Below the pieces are notes generated by a model, which made no database searches, had not been told where the DNA came from, and saw nothing but the letters and a program-made list of their open reading frames with translations. A stretch of DNA of 64,000 nucleotides from Lichenihabitans psoromatis (lineage in GTDB: Bacteria > Pseudomonadota > Alphaproteobacteria > Rhizobiales > Beijerinckiaceae): NCBI RefSeq assembly GCF_004323635.1, contig NZ_CP036515.1:4403501-4467500 (forward strand), read 5' to 3'. The stretch's first letter is position 1. Every line of letters starts with the position of its first letter. Shown piece by piece: positions 19,516-29,002 of the stretch. The position numbers and the translations under genes were made by a program.

Positions 19516-20067
19516 ATGCGAAGCCGTGATGCCAGTATTCTGATGGTCCCGGGATTGGGCAACTCCGGTCCGGATCATTGGCAGACGCGCTGGCAAACCA
19601 AACTGCCGACCGCGCGTCGGGTCGATCAGGCATCATGGGACGCGCCGGAGCGATTTCTTTGGGCCGAGGCGGTCCATGCCGCCATCGTGGCCAGCGACCG
19701 ACCGGTCATCATCATCGCCCACAGCCTCGGCGTGATCGCCACAGTCGATGCGCTGACCAGCCGCGACGTGCAGAATGTCGCAGGCGCCTTTCTGGTGGCG
19801 CCTCCCGAGGAGGAGCGCCTGCTGGCCCTCCCCCAGGTCGATCCAGCGTTCGCTCTCTTTCCGAGCGCACCGCTCCCCTGCCCCTCGGTTCTGGTCGCGA
19901 GCCGCAACGATCCTTATGCGTCCTTGGCGTCGAGCGAGAACCTCGCGCTCGACTGGGGCTCGAAGATGATTGATGCCGGCGAGGCCGGTCATATCAACTC
20001 CGAATCCGGCCACGGCCCCTGGCCGGAGGGGCTCATGGCTTTTGCGGGCTTCCTCAACAAGTTGTGA
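19516..20067 (+). CDS. RBBP9/YdeN-family serine hydrolase
   Basis: A compact alpha/beta hydrolase of 183 residues. The N-terminal ILMVPGLGNSGPDHWQTRW is the signature of the family. The nucleophile Ser lies in IIAHSLGVIAT, an Asp in RNDPYAS, and the catalytic His in AGHINSESGHGPWPEG. Substrates are unknown for most members. The start at 19516 gives the usual length and has a GAGGG site nearby; longer starts overlap the divergent small-protein gene. Confidence 0.88.
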   Translation: MRSRDASILMVPGLGNSGPDHWQTRWQTKLPTARRVDQASWDAPERFLWAEAVHAAIVASDRPVIIIAHSLGVIATVDALTSRDVQNVAGAFLVAPPEEERLLALPQVDPAFALFPSAPLPCPSVLVASRNDPYASLASSENLALDWGSKMIDAGEAGHINSESGHGPWPEGLMAFAGFLNKL

Positions 20068-20079
20068 GGATCGAGGGCG

Positions 20080-22620
20080 TCAGGTCGACATGGTTGTCTT
20101 GACGGCCTCGACGAGTTGCTTGAGCGAGAACGGCTTCGGCAGGAAGCCGAACGCCTCGCCTTCGGGAAGGTTCTTGGCAAACGCCTCTTCCGCATAGCCG
20201 GACACGAAGATGACCTTGGCGGTGACACCGCGCTTGCGGAGTTCGCCGAACATGGTCGGTCCGTCCATTTCGGGCATCACGACGTCGGAGACGATGAGAT
20301 CGATAGGCGTGCTGGTTTCCTCGACGACCTGCAAGGCTTCCGCGCCCGAACCGGCCTCGATCACCGTATAGCCGCGCGACGTGAGCGCCCGTGCTCCGAA
20401 GGCGCGGACGGCTTCTTCGTCCTCCACCAGCAGAATGGTGCCGCGGCCGGTCATATCGGTTGCGGTCGCTTTCACGACCTCCTTCTTCACCGTGTCGTCG
20501 ACAGGGTCGGCTTTGTGTTGGGGCAGCAGGATCCGGAAGGTGGTGCCCTCGCCGACGATGCTGTCGCAGAACACGTAGCCGCCGGTCTGCTTGATGATTC
20601 CATAGACCATCGACAGCCCGAGGCCGGTTCCCTTACCGACCTCCTTGGTGGTGAAGAAGGGCTCGAAAATCTTGGGCAGCACCTCAGGCGGAATGCCGGT
20701 GCCGTTGTCGCTGATCTCAACCAGCACGTAAGGCGCCGGAGAGAGAGACTTTTCGTTGAAGGCGGCGCATTCCTCGATCGGCACGTTGCGGGTGCGGACC
20801 AGGATCTTGCCGCCGCCCGGCATCGCGTCGCGCGCGTTCACCACGAGATTGATCACGACCTGCTCGAATTGGTTGAGATCGGCCTTTACCAGCCACAGGT
20901 CGCGGCCGTGTTTAACGTCAATCTCGATCTTTTCGCCGACGAGGCGGCGCATCAGGTTTTGCAATTCGGCCAGCACGTCGCCGAGTTGCAGAACCTCGGG
21001 CCGGAGGGTCTGGCGACGCGAGAAGGCCAGCAATTGCCGCACGAGTCCGGCAGCGCGATTGGCGTTCTGCTTGATCTGCATGATGTCCTGGAAAGACGGA
21101 TCAGTCGGACGATGGTTCGCCAGCAGCAGATCGGAATAGCCGAGGATCGCGGTCAACACATTGTTGAAATCATGCGCGACGCCGCCGGCGAGTTGGCCGA
21201 TCGCCTGCATCTTCTGGGCTTGGACGAAGCTTTCCTGCAGGGTTCGCTGCTCGGTCGTCTCGAGCGCGAAAACGTTGGCGGTTCCCCCGGCCGACCCGCC
21301 ATCCTGCGCTGGATCATGGCCTTGGCTCTCGCCGGCCGACAGGAACAACCGCACGGAGCGCTCGCCCGGGCCGGTCAGACTGGCGTCGACCGGTGCGATT
21401 TCACCCGTCCCGGCAGCCGCGAGAGCGACGGCGGATTGCAGCGACGGACGATCGGTTTCGCCGATGGCAGCGTAGAGCGATGCCGTGTAATCGCCCTTCC
21501 CGGACCGCAGCGCGTCGCCGAAGAGGCGCGCAAAGGCAGCGTTGGATCGCGTGATGGTGCCCCGCGCGTCGAGCGAGGCGATCGCCATCGGGGTCGAGTT
21601 GAAGAAACGCGCGAACCGCACCTCGGCGGCCCGCAAATCCTCGGCCGGCTCCTCGCCCGGCGCGCGATTGATCACCAGTGTCCGAGACGGGCCGGCGGCG
21701 CCATCCTCGGCGAAGGCGATCCGGTGCAGGATGCGAACCGGCAGGCTGCGTCCGCTTCGGCTTTTCAGATCGAAATCGAATTGCTCGGTTTTGACGTCGC
21801 CGGGTCCGCCGGCCACCATGGTCAACATGGCCGCCCCGTCGCCCGCGACGATGTCGGAGACGCAGAGACCGCCCGATCCAACCTGGGCGAGATCATAGTC
21901 GAGCCAGGTCGCCAGCGTGGCGTTCATGTAGGAGATGCGACCATCCGGATCCGCCGAGAAGAAGCCGGCCGGCGCATGATCGAGATAGTCGATCGCGTGT
22001 TGGAGTTCCTGGAAGACGTTCTCGTGTCGTTCACGCTCTCGCGTCACGTCGGCCACGGTCCACAGCACGCCCGGCTTGTTGCCCGGCCGCGTGATCGGGC
22101 GCACGCGCACCCGATACCAGCCGACCGCGCCCTCGCCGGTTAGGGCCGGAGAGAGCCGCATTTCCTCGGTGAGGCGCTTGCCGTCACGCGCCGCTTGCGC
22201 CAAACGATAGACGGCCTCGGAGACTTCCGGCGGGCCGGAGAACAAGCGCGCAACGGTGCGGAGGTCGGCGGCGTCGCTCGCACCCGACAGAAGCATGTAG
22301 GTCTCGTTGGCGTAGACGATCCGGTTTTCGCCCTCGGTCACCAGCAAGCCTTCGGCATTGGTATCCGCGATCAGCTTGGTAATGTCATTGGGAGCCGCAT
22401 GTCCGGCGACTTGCAGGAAGCCGACCGCGTAGAAAAACAGCGCCATCAGGCCGATGAGAGCCAACAAGGCCAGGAGGCCCAACGTGAGACGACCAGCCTG
22501 ATCCTGGGGGAGAATCGAGTAGGACGCCGCGGCGGCCACAAGGAACAGAGCCAAGATGACGACGAGGACCGGGCTTCCGGTGCGCTCGGTGCGGTCCACG
22601 GCGGCGGGAACGTCACTCAT
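20080..22620 (-). CDS. cckA: Cell-cycle hybrid histidine kinase CckA
   Basis: A membrane hybrid kinase/phosphatase that phosphorylates CtrA and CpdR through ChpT. Of 846 residues, two membrane helices lie at about 15-75, followed by PAS-like domains (about 80-470), the HisKA domain with the phosphorylated His in [20 protein letters not shown], the HATPase domain ([34 protein letters not shown]), and a C-terminal receiver domain ([14 protein letters not shown]) with the phospho-acceptor Asp. The order matches CckA. The start is MSDV at 22620; a GTG 13 codons upstream is possible. It is divergent from a FliO-like gene with a CtrA box between them. Confidence 0.95.
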   Translation of the reverse strand: MSDVPAAVDRTERTGSPVLVVILALFLVAAAASYSILPQDQAGRLTLGLLALLALIGLMALFFYAVGFLQVAGHAAPNDITKLIADTNAEGLLVTEGENRIVYANETYMLLSGASDAADLRTVARLFSGPPEVSEAVYRLAQAARDGKRLTEEMRLSPALTGEGAVGWYRVRVRPITRPGNKPGVLWTVADVTRERERHENVFQELQHAIDYLDHAPAGFFSADPDGRISYMNATLATWLDYDLAQVGSGGLCVSDIVAGDGAAMLTMVAGGPGDVKTEQFDFDLKSRSGRSLPVRILHRIAFAEDGAAGPSRTLVINRAPGEEPAEDLRAAEVRFARFFNSTPMAIASLDARGTITRSNAAFARLFGDALRSGKGDYTASLYAAIGETDRPSLQSAVALAAAGTGEIAPVDASLTGPGERSVRLFLSAGESQGHDPAQDGGSAGGTANVFALETTEQRTLQESFVQAQKMQAIGQLAGGVAHDFNNVLTAILGYSDLLLANHRPTDPSFQDIMQIKQNANRAAGLVRQLLAFSRRQTLRPEVLQLGDVLAELQNLMRRLVGEKIEIDVKHGRDLWLVKADLNQFEQVVINLVVNARDAMPGGGKILVRTRNVPIEECAAFNEKSLSPAPYVLVEISDNGTGIPPEVLPKIFEPFFTTKEVGKGTGLGLSMVYGIIKQTGGYVFCDSIVGEGTTFRILLPQHKADPVDDTVKKEVVKATATDMTGRGTILLVEDEEAVRAFGARALTSRGYTVIEAGSGAEALQVVEETSTPIDLIVSDVVMPEMDGPTMFGELRKRGVTAKVIFVSGYAEEAFAKNLPEGEAFGFLPKPFSLKQLVEAVKTTMST

Positions 22621-22680
22621 GGAACCAACCCGACCGAAGGGAGCCCCCGAACCATGCACCGGGAGCGCGAGGCGACCGCG

Positions 22681-22695
22681 TTAACCATTGATTAA
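22681..22695. promoter_or_regulatory. CtrA-type box between cckA and the FliO-like gene
   Basis: TTAACCATTGATTAA fits the full CtrA consensus TTAA-N7-TTAA. It lies 61 bases upstream of the cckA start and 78 bases upstream of the FliO-like start, so it could regulate either promoter. Confidence 0.7.
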
Positions 22696-22772
22696 CCTTG
22701 TTGGAGCGCCGAAGCCGGTTTGTGTTACAATTCAACACTAGCGGCGTTTGGTGTCGAGAGGCAGACGATCTT

Positions 22773-24071
22773 ATGCAGTCTTTTGGCGCGTTTTTCACGG
22801 ATAACAAAGGAGCCGCCATTGCGGTCGTCCTCGTCGCGATCGTTGTTATCATCCTGATCCTGATATTTCTTTACCGGCTTCTGTTTGGACGTCGGTTGCA
22901 CATGGCGGGGGGCGGTCGCACCCGCCAGCCTCGCCTCGGCGTGGTCGACGCCTTCGATCTCGATCGACAAAGGCAGTTGGTTCTGGTCCGACGGGATAAT
23001 GTCGAGCATCTGCTGATGATCGGCGGCCCGAACGATATCGTGATCGAAACCTCGATCGTCCGAGGTCAGCCCGGCGTCTCGCTTCCGGGCGGTCGCGAGA
23101 AGGAGTCGGGTTCGACGTCGCCTCTCGCTCCGATGGGAACCGGGCTGCAACAGCCGCCTTTGTTCAATGCAACCGCGCCGGGCGCACCCGGCATTCCAAC
23201 TCAAAGCCAAGCGCCCAGCTTTGAGGCGCAGATGTCCAACGCGTCCGATATCGATCAAGCCGGCCGCGCCGAACCAAGCCTCTCGTCGCGCGACCTGCGG
23301 CCCGAACAGGCTCCGCCGCAACCGCCGATGCCTGCACCGTCCCGCGCACCGAGCATCGACGCTGGCCAAGTCGAGCGCCAGCAGAACCGACCAGAGCTTG
23401 CGACCGGCCCGAAGTCGGTTCCTCCCAGCCCGAGCGAGATCCTGCAGCAGGCTGTCAGCCGATCGGCCGCACAGCCGGTCCGAACGCCCGCTTTCCCGCC
23501 CCGCCCCACCTCATCGGCGCCGATCGCCGCCCCGCCCAGCGCGTCGGCTCCGATCGACGCGGCTCCCACGCCGACGTCCGCCGAGCCGTCCGGCACGGCC
23601 ACGCCGCCAGCCGCTCCGGCGACTCGCCCCGCTTTCGCGGCGTTTCGTCCGGCGCCCGGTGCCGCGCCGAGGCCGCTCTCAACCGGCCCTCGTCCTGCCT
23701 CGACGACACCGCTATCGCGCGGGACGTCGGCTGCCTCGTTGCGGCGCGACCCGCCGCCGCCGGCCACCCCCGTCGGGCCGGTCGATGCCGCCGACATGCC
23801 GAACGCCCCCGCGATTCAGCCGAACCCACCGCCAATGCCGCGCGCGCCGCAAGCACCCGAACCCGTGCAGGTGGCCCCACCGACACCACAGCCGGCTCCC
23901 GCTCCAGCCGTTCTTCCCCCCGCACCGTCGGTTCCGGTCGCCGTCCCGCCTGTCGCGGCGGAGCAACCCCGGCAGGCCCCTCTGCCGACAACGCTGGACA
24001 CCCTCGAGTCGCTCGAGGAGGAAATGGCGAAGCTGCTTGGCCGTCCGAGCAATCAGTCCGACAAGGGCTGA
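22773..24071 (+). CDS. FliO-like membrane protein with a long Pro/Ala-rich tail
   Basis: A 432-residue protein starts with a membrane helix (AIAVVLVAIVVIILILIFLY, about residues 16-35). It continues with a FliO-like domain whose core LVLVRRDNVEHLLMIGGPNDIVIE resembles the beta-rich part of flagellar export protein FliO. From about residue 110 to 410 it is rich in Pro, Ala, Ser and Arg with little predicted structure. A short conserved C-terminal helix (LDTLESLEEEMAKLLG) ends it. FliO members help assemble the flagellar export gate, but no other flagellar gene is in the window, so the role is uncertain. Confidence 0.65.
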   Translation: MQSFGAFFTDNKGAAIAVVLVAIVVIILILIFLYRLLFGRRLHMAGGGRTRQPRLGVVDAFDLDRQRQLVLVRRDNVEHLLMIGGPNDIVIETSIVRGQPGVSLPGGREKESGSTSPLAPMGTGLQQPPLFNATAPGAPGIPTQSQAPSFEAQMSNASDIDQAGRAEPSLSSRDLRPEQAPPQPPMPAPSRAPSIDAGQVERQQNRPELATGPKSVPPSPSEILQQAVSRSAAQPVRTPAFPPRPTSSAPIAAPPSASAPIDAAPTPTSAEPSGTATPPAAPATRPAFAAFRPAPGAAPRPLSTGPRPASTTPLSRGTSAASLRRDPPPPATPVGPVDAADMPNAPAIQPNPPPMPRAPQAPEPVQVAPPTPQPAPAPAVLPPAPSVPVAVPPVAAEQPRQAPLPTTLDTLESLEEEMAKLLGRPSNQSDKG

Positions 24072-24089
24072 GCCGGTTTCACGGTGGCA

Positions 24090-24776
24090 TCATCGCGGCG
24101 GCGGCATCCAATCTTGCCAATGCTGGCCGATGGCGCGGATGACGAACCACACGATCACGCAAAGCGCGATCAGACCGAGATAATCGATCACGACTCCGAC
24201 CAGCCAGGATAACCATCGCCGGCGCGGCCGCCTCTGTCGCGGCCGAGGGCTGGATGGCTCGGCAGTCAATGGGGGCGTCGCGTCCAATTGGGGCGACAGG
24301 CCTTCGTTATGGGGCATCGGGCCTTCGTTCGGCCGGGGCGGCATCGCGGCCGACGCGAGTGCTTTTTCTCGATCGACGAGCCGCCTCGCCATATAATCCA
24401 TAATGGCCTCGACAGTGGCGTCGACACCGTCACTGGTCGCCAGAATGACACGCCCGTGCCGGGTATCCTGCACGAAGCGGTAGTGTCGCTTGTCGTGCCC
24501 CATGTCGACGAAAGCGATCATATCGATGAAAAGCCGCGGACGGAGTCCTTGCGTCAGGCCCACATCGAAGAGATCGACGTCCGCCGGAAATTGCGCAAGG
24601 ACGGGTTCGAGCGCGTCGAGCAGGAGTTCCAGCCGCGCCAGTTCGGCCCCACGCAGGTCGGAGACGACGTCGGCTCGCTCCGCCTCTTCGACGCGCGCAC
24701 GTCGCACCGCTGCCCGAAAGTCGGGACTGGGGTGGCTCGTCCCATCGTCATCGTCATTCGGGGTTCGCAGTGCCAT
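24090..24776 (-). CDS. Conserved-looking hypothetical protein with C-terminal membrane anchor
   Basis: A 228-residue protein with no family I recognise. Residues about 20-140 form a mixed alpha/beta domain. It includes HYRFVQDTRHGRVILATS, the kind of segment seen in small cytoplasmic domains, and a helix ending YMARRLVDRE. A Pro/Arg-rich linker (about 140-185) leads to one hydrophobic helix (VIDYLGLIALCVIVWFVIRA) near the C-terminus. The ATG at 24776 follows an AGGATG site. It is convergent with the FliO-like gene, with which it shares a short 18-base gap. Confidence 0.6.
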   Translation of the reverse strand: MALRTPNDDDDGTSHPSPDFRAAVRRARVEEAERADVVSDLRGAELARLELLLDALEPVLAQFPADVDLFDVGLTQGLRPRLFIDMIAFVDMGHDKRHYRFVQDTRHGRVILATSDGVDATVEAIMDYMARRLVDREKALASAAMPPRPNEGPMPHNEGLSPQLDATPPLTAEPSSPRPRQRRPRRRWLSWLVGVVIDYLGLIALCVIVWFVIRAIGQHWQDWMPPPR

Positions 24777-25047
24777 GAAGGCATCCTGGTGAAACGGTTC
24801 TGTTGAACCGCGACGGTGCTGGCGACTCGAACAACCGTCAATGCGTCATTCACCACGATCATGCCGACCAATTCGGGCGGAATTCCTCGGCGGCGTGATG
24901 AGCCTCTCCTGATCGCAGCGAATTTTGAGGCTACCGCATCTTCAAATCGTTGTTGGGGCCGCCTCGGCGGTCGGCCATCCTGCGGCTCGACATTCCCCGG
25001 CGTAACCGCCTCATCGGTGCGCCCCAAACCCCGCAATCGAGCCGATC

Positions 25048-26202
25048 ATGAGCGTCCACCAGCTTGCCCAAGTGCCTGCGATGACGATCGGAGCGGGAGC
25101 GCGAAAGCAGATCGGCGATTTGGCCGCGAGCTTGGTGGCACCAGGATCGCCCGTGCTGCTCGTCGCCGATCCGGGTCTTGCCGCGACCGGCATGACGGCC
25201 GAACTCGAAGGTCTTCTGGTGGCGGCCGGTTTCCCGGTCATCGTCTTTTCCGACATCAAAAGCGATCCGACGATCGCGCAGGCTGACGCGGCCGCCAAGG
25301 TCGCGCGGTCGAGCGGCGCCAAATTGATGGTGGCACTCGGCGGCGGCTCGGCGCTGGATCTTGGCAAAGCCGTCGCGGTCATCGCGGGCGCCGATGCGCC
25401 GGCCGAAACCTACGCGCTCTGCGCGGCGCCGCTTCCGGCAGGCCGCCTCAAGATCATCTGCATGCCGACGACCTCGGGCACCGGGTCGGAGACGACACGG
25501 ACCGCGATCCTGTCGGCGCCGGACGGCGCCAAACTCTGGTTCTGGGGTGACGAACTCAAGGCCGACCACGCGATCCTCGACCCTGAACTCACCGTCAGCC
25601 TGCCGGCCCAACTGACGGCAGCGACCGGCATCGATGCCCTCGTCCATGCCGTCGAGGCGGCGACCAACCGCAACGCGCATGCGGGGAACGATCTTTACGC
25701 CCACGAGGCGATCCGGCTCGTTGCGATCCATCTCGAAACCGCCGTCAAGGATCCGACCAATCTCGTGGCCCGCGAGGGCGTTCAGCGTGCTGCGGCCCTG
25801 GCCGGCACCGCCATCGACAATTGCGGCACCGCCATCGCGCATGCGATCGGCCATGCGATGGCGTCGCTGCGTCCCATGCATCACGGTCGCGCGGTCGGTG
25901 TTGCCATGCTGGCCTCCCTGCCCTGGGTCGTCTCGAACGATCCCGACGGGCGCTTCGCCGCCTGCGCGGCCGCGATGGGGGCGGAGCCCACCGCGCAAGG
26001 CTTCATCGATGCTTACGGGGATCTGGTGCGGCGCACGGGATTGCGGATCGCGGTCAGCGACGACTTCACCGGGATCACGCCCGAAGCGCTGGCGGCCCAG
26101 ATGGTGCGGCCCGAGAATGCACCGATGATCCGGTCGACGGTTCGCGAGAGTTCCCCGGCGGATCTGCTCGCGATCGCCCAAGCCGTGCTGGCTCTCCGCT
26201 AA
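25048..26202 (+). CDS. Iron-containing alcohol dehydrogenase
   Basis: A 384-residue group III, NAD(P)-dependent dehydrogenase. The NAD-binding GGGSALDLGKAVAV, the CMPTTSGTGSETT block and the metal-ligand motif HAIGHAMASLRPMHHG, with the conserved HxxxH and following His, are all intact, as is DALVHAVEA upstream of it. Substrates range from short alcohols to sugar-derived hydroxy acids. It is the first gene of a plus-strand set with aldehyde dehydrogenase, enolase-superfamily and LysR genes, gaps 73, 50 and 34 bases, so an operon is likely. Confidence 0.92.
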   Translation: MSVHQLAQVPAMTIGAGARKQIGDLAASLVAPGSPVLLVADPGLAATGMTAELEGLLVAAGFPVIVFSDIKSDPTIAQADAAAKVARSSGAKLMVALGGGSALDLGKAVAVIAGADAPAETYALCAAPLPAGRLKIICMPTTSGTGSETTRTAILSAPDGAKLWFWGDELKADHAILDPELTVSLPAQLTAATGIDALVHAVEAATNRNAHAGNDLYAHEAIRLVAIHLETAVKDPTNLVAREGVQRAAALAGTAIDNCGTAIAHAIGHAMASLRPMHHGRAVGVAMLASLPWVVSNDPDGRFAACAAAMGAEPTAQGFIDAYGDLVRRTGLRIAVSDDFTGITPEALAAQMVRPENAPMIRSTVRESSPADLLAIAQAVLALR

Positions 26203-26275
26203 GCCCATTATTCGCGTCGCGTCGCACGGGAGCGTGAGCCAGCACGGGCGCGCTCGAGGACATAAGGACACCATC

Positions 26276-27778
26276 ATGCTCGATCGCCCCACCTCGAAAT
26301 CCGGCTGGGAGGCCCGCGCCCGCGCACTCCGCATCGAGGGTCGCGCATTCATCGACGGCGCCTATGTGGCGTCCTTGTCGGGCAAGACATTTGAACGGCG
26401 CTCGCCCATCGATGGCCGGGTGATCGCCTCCGTGGCGGATTGCGACCAAGCAGACGTCGATCGCGCCGTCGCGGCGGCACGCCGGTCATTCGAGACGGGA
26501 GTCTGGCGCGATCAGCCGCCTGCCGCCAAGAAGAAGGTGATGCTGCGCTTTGCCGAACTGATCCGCGAGAACCTGGATCTGCTGGCGCTGCTGGAGACGC
26601 TCGACGTCGGCAAGGTGATCGGCAATTCGCTCGCGGTCGACGTGCCGTCCTGCGCCGATTGCGTGCAATATTATGCCGAACTCGCCGACAAGATGATGGA
26701 TGAGGTCGCCCCCGTCGGGCCGAAGGATCTCGCGATCCTGCGCCGCGAACCGCTCGGTGTCGTCGCCGCGATCGTGCCGTGGAACTACCCGCTCATCATC
26801 TCGGCCTGGAAGCTGGCGCCGGCTCTCGTGGCTGGTAACTCGGTTGTGCTGAAGCCGGCCGAGCAGTCGCCGCTCAGTGCGATCATGCTGGCTGGTTTGG
26901 CCAAGCAGGCCGGCCTTCCCGACGGCGTGTTCAACGTCGTTCCTGGCTTCGGCGAAAGCGCCGGCAAGCCGCTTGGGCTCCACCCCGATGTTGACATGGT
27001 GACGTTCACCGGATCGACCGAGGTCGGCAAGCTGATGCTGCGCTACGCCGCCGACAGCAACATGAAACGGGTGTCGCTCGAATGCGGCGGCAAGAGCCCG
27101 CATGTGGTGTTGGCCGACGCCGATCTCGATGCGGCCGCTTCCGGCATTGCCTGGGGCATCTTCTATAATCAGGGCGAAACCTGCCATGCGGGGTCGCGCG
27201 TGCTGGTGCATCGCTCCGTCCACAAGGCCCTGGTCGAGAAGATCCAAACCGTGCAGCGCGAGCAGATCGGGCTTGGCGATCCGCTCGACCCAGCGGCCCA
27301 GATGGGCGCGTTGATCGAGGAAAAGCACATGGAACGTGTGCTCGGCTACGTCGATCTGGCCCGCAGCGAAGGCGCGACCGTCACCTGCGGCGGAACCCGG
27401 GTCAGGCGTGAGACCGGCGGCTATTACGTCGATGCGACGATCCTCGACGACGCCCGCAGCGACATGCGGATCGCGCAGGAGGAAATCTTTGGTCCTGTGC
27501 TGGTCGTCATCCCCTTCGACACCGAGGCCGAAGCGCTGCACGGCGCCAACGACTCGATTTATGGTCTGGCGGCCGCCGTCTGGACGCAGAACATGAACGC
27601 GGCGCATCGTTTCTCGTCCGCCATCAAGGCCGGAACGGTGTGGATCAACGCCTTCGACAAATCCTCGCTGGCGACGCCCTTCGGCGGGTTCAAACAGTCC
27701 GGCTTCGGCCGCGATCGCTCCGTCCATGCGGTCGAAAAATACATGGACTTCAAGACGGTTTGGACCGCCTATAGCTGA
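26276..27778 (+). CDS. NAD-dependent aldehyde dehydrogenase
   Basis: A 500-residue aldehyde dehydrogenase, close in layout to PuuC-type enzymes. The NAD-binding VPWNYPL and TGSTEVGK segments, the catalytic Glu region LECGGKSP, the catalytic Cys in NQGETCHAGSR and the C-terminal PFGGFKQSGFGRD are present. The ATG at 26276 has an AAGGA site ahead. Placement after an alcohol dehydrogenase suggests alcohol to aldehyde to carboxylate oxidation; the adjacent enolase-superfamily enzyme suggests sugar acids or polyols. Confidence 0.93.
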   Translation: MLDRPTSKSGWEARARALRIEGRAFIDGAYVASLSGKTFERRSPIDGRVIASVADCDQADVDRAVAAARRSFETGVWRDQPPAAKKKVMLRFAELIRENLDLLALLETLDVGKVIGNSLAVDVPSCADCVQYYAELADKMMDEVAPVGPKDLAILRREPLGVVAAIVPWNYPLIISAWKLAPALVAGNSVVLKPAEQSPLSAIMLAGLAKQAGLPDGVFNVVPGFGESAGKPLGLHPDVDMVTFTGSTEVGKLMLRYAADSNMKRVSLECGGKSPHVVLADADLDAAASGIAWGIFYNQGETCHAGSRVLVHRSVHKALVEKIQTVQREQIGLGDPLDPAAQMGALIEEKHMERVLGYVDLARSEGATVTCGGTRVRRETGGYYVDATILDDARSDMRIAQEEIFGPVLVVIPFDTEAEALHGANDSIYGLAAAVWTQNMNAAHRFSSAIKAGTVWINAFDKSSLATPFGGFKQSGFGRDRSVHAVEKYMDFKTVWTAYS

Positions 27779-27828
27779 GCGATATCCATGCGATCCGTCC
27801 CGACCGTCCCATTTGTTGCGTGAGGCTC

Positions 27829-28968
27829 ATGTCCCCTGACGACTCTCTTGCCGATGCGGTCAAGATCACGGCCATCGAGATCAGTCACCATCGGTTGCCT
27901 CTCGATCCGCCGTTCAATGCGAGCTGGGACACGCAACCTCGCACAGCCTTCGACGCCACTATCGTCAGGGTCCACACCGACGCGGGATTGACCGGCATCG
28001 CCTCGGGCGACGCGATGCTGGGCTTCGCGGGACACGAGCATCTGTTCGTCGGCCAGGACGCGCTCGCGATCGAACGCCATTGGCGGGTTCTGAACAACAT
28101 CCAGTTCCACTGGGGGCGCCCCTGGCCGCTCGATCTCGCCTTGTGGGATCTGGCCGGCAAGATCACGGGCCAACCCGTATGGCGGTTGCTCGGCGGCCTG
28201 TCCGGCAGCGTCCGGCTCTATGCGTCCTCCGGCACCCTTCGGTCGCCCGAGGCGCTCGCCGATGCGGCTGAAAGCTATCTCGGCCAGGGCTTTCCTGCCT
28301 TGAAAATCAGGTTTCACCGCGGTGACTGGCGCAAGGACGTCAAGGCTCTCGAGGCCGTTCGGGCCCGCGTCGGTGACAAGCTCGACCTGATGGTGGATTG
28401 CAACCAGGGTTGGCGCATGTCCTGGGACGCTTATCCGTCCTGGACCCTCAAAGATGCGGTTCCGGTGGCGCGCGAACTCGAGCGGCTCGGCGTTTATTGG
28501 ATGGAAGAGCCGCTGCATCGCGGCGATCGCGAGGGAATGCGCCGCCTGCGCGATACGGTCGATATCCGCATCGCCGGCGGCGAGATGACGCGCGAACTCT
28601 ACGAATTCCGCGATCTCATCGCCGATGGCGCGCTCGATATCCTGCAACCCGACGCGGCGCTGGTCGGCGGCATCACCGGACTGCGCCGCATCGCGTATAT
28701 GGCGCAAGAGCATAATCTGACGTTCACGCCGCATACGTGGACGAATGGCATGGGCGTGGTCGCCAATGCGCATCTAACCGCGGGCGTTGCCGACGCCCCT
28801 TGGCTCGAATTCCCCTATGATCCGCCCGAATGGAGCCTTGAGCGGCGCGACTTTATGATGGCTGAGCCGCTCCGCGCCAACAGCGATGGCACCGTGCAGC
28901 TCTCGGAGCGGCCCGGCATGGGGTATGAGCCGGCAGAAGATCTTCTCGCCAAGACCAGGATCGGTTGA
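27829..28968 (+). CDS. Enolase-superfamily dehydratase/racemase (mandelate racemase/muconate cycloisomerase family)
   Basis: A 379-residue enzyme of the mandelate racemase subgroup. The KxR pair Lys159-Ile-Arg161 supplies one catalytic base. Metal ligands are Asp190 (LMVDCNQ), a Glu in WMEEPL and a Glu in AGGEMTREL. The His base is expected in FTPHTWTNGMG. This set is typical of acid-sugar dehydratases. ATG 27829 is preferred over a GTG 9 bases earlier. It lies between the aldehyde dehydrogenase and LysR genes in the same likely operon. Confidence 0.88.
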   Translation: MSPDDSLADAVKITAIEISHHRLPLDPPFNASWDTQPRTAFDATIVRVHTDAGLTGIASGDAMLGFAGHEHLFVGQDALAIERHWRVLNNIQFHWGRPWPLDLALWDLAGKITGQPVWRLLGGLSGSVRLYASSGTLRSPEALADAAESYLGQGFPALKIRFHRGDWRKDVKALEAVRARVGDKLDLMVDCNQGWRMSWDAYPSWTLKDAVPVARELERLGVYWMEEPLHRGDREGMRRLRDTVDIRIAGGEMTRELYEFRDLIADGALDILQPDAALVGGITGLRRIAYMAQEHNLTFTPHTWTNGMGVVANAHLTAGVADAPWLEFPYDPPEWSLERRDFMMAEPLRANSDGTVQLSERPGMGYEPAEDLLAKTRIG

Positions 28969-29002
28969 CGGCGTGAAGGCGCGTCCTGGCAGCAAGCGCA
29001 AC

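Noticed and set aside
20116..22143. 675-codon plus-strand ORF opposite cckA
   Set aside because: Antisense of a clear CckA; composition is typical of GC-rich shadow frames.
24931..26352. 473-codon minus-strand ORF opposite the iron alcohol dehydrogenase
   Set aside because: Shadow of a gene with intact catalytic motifs.
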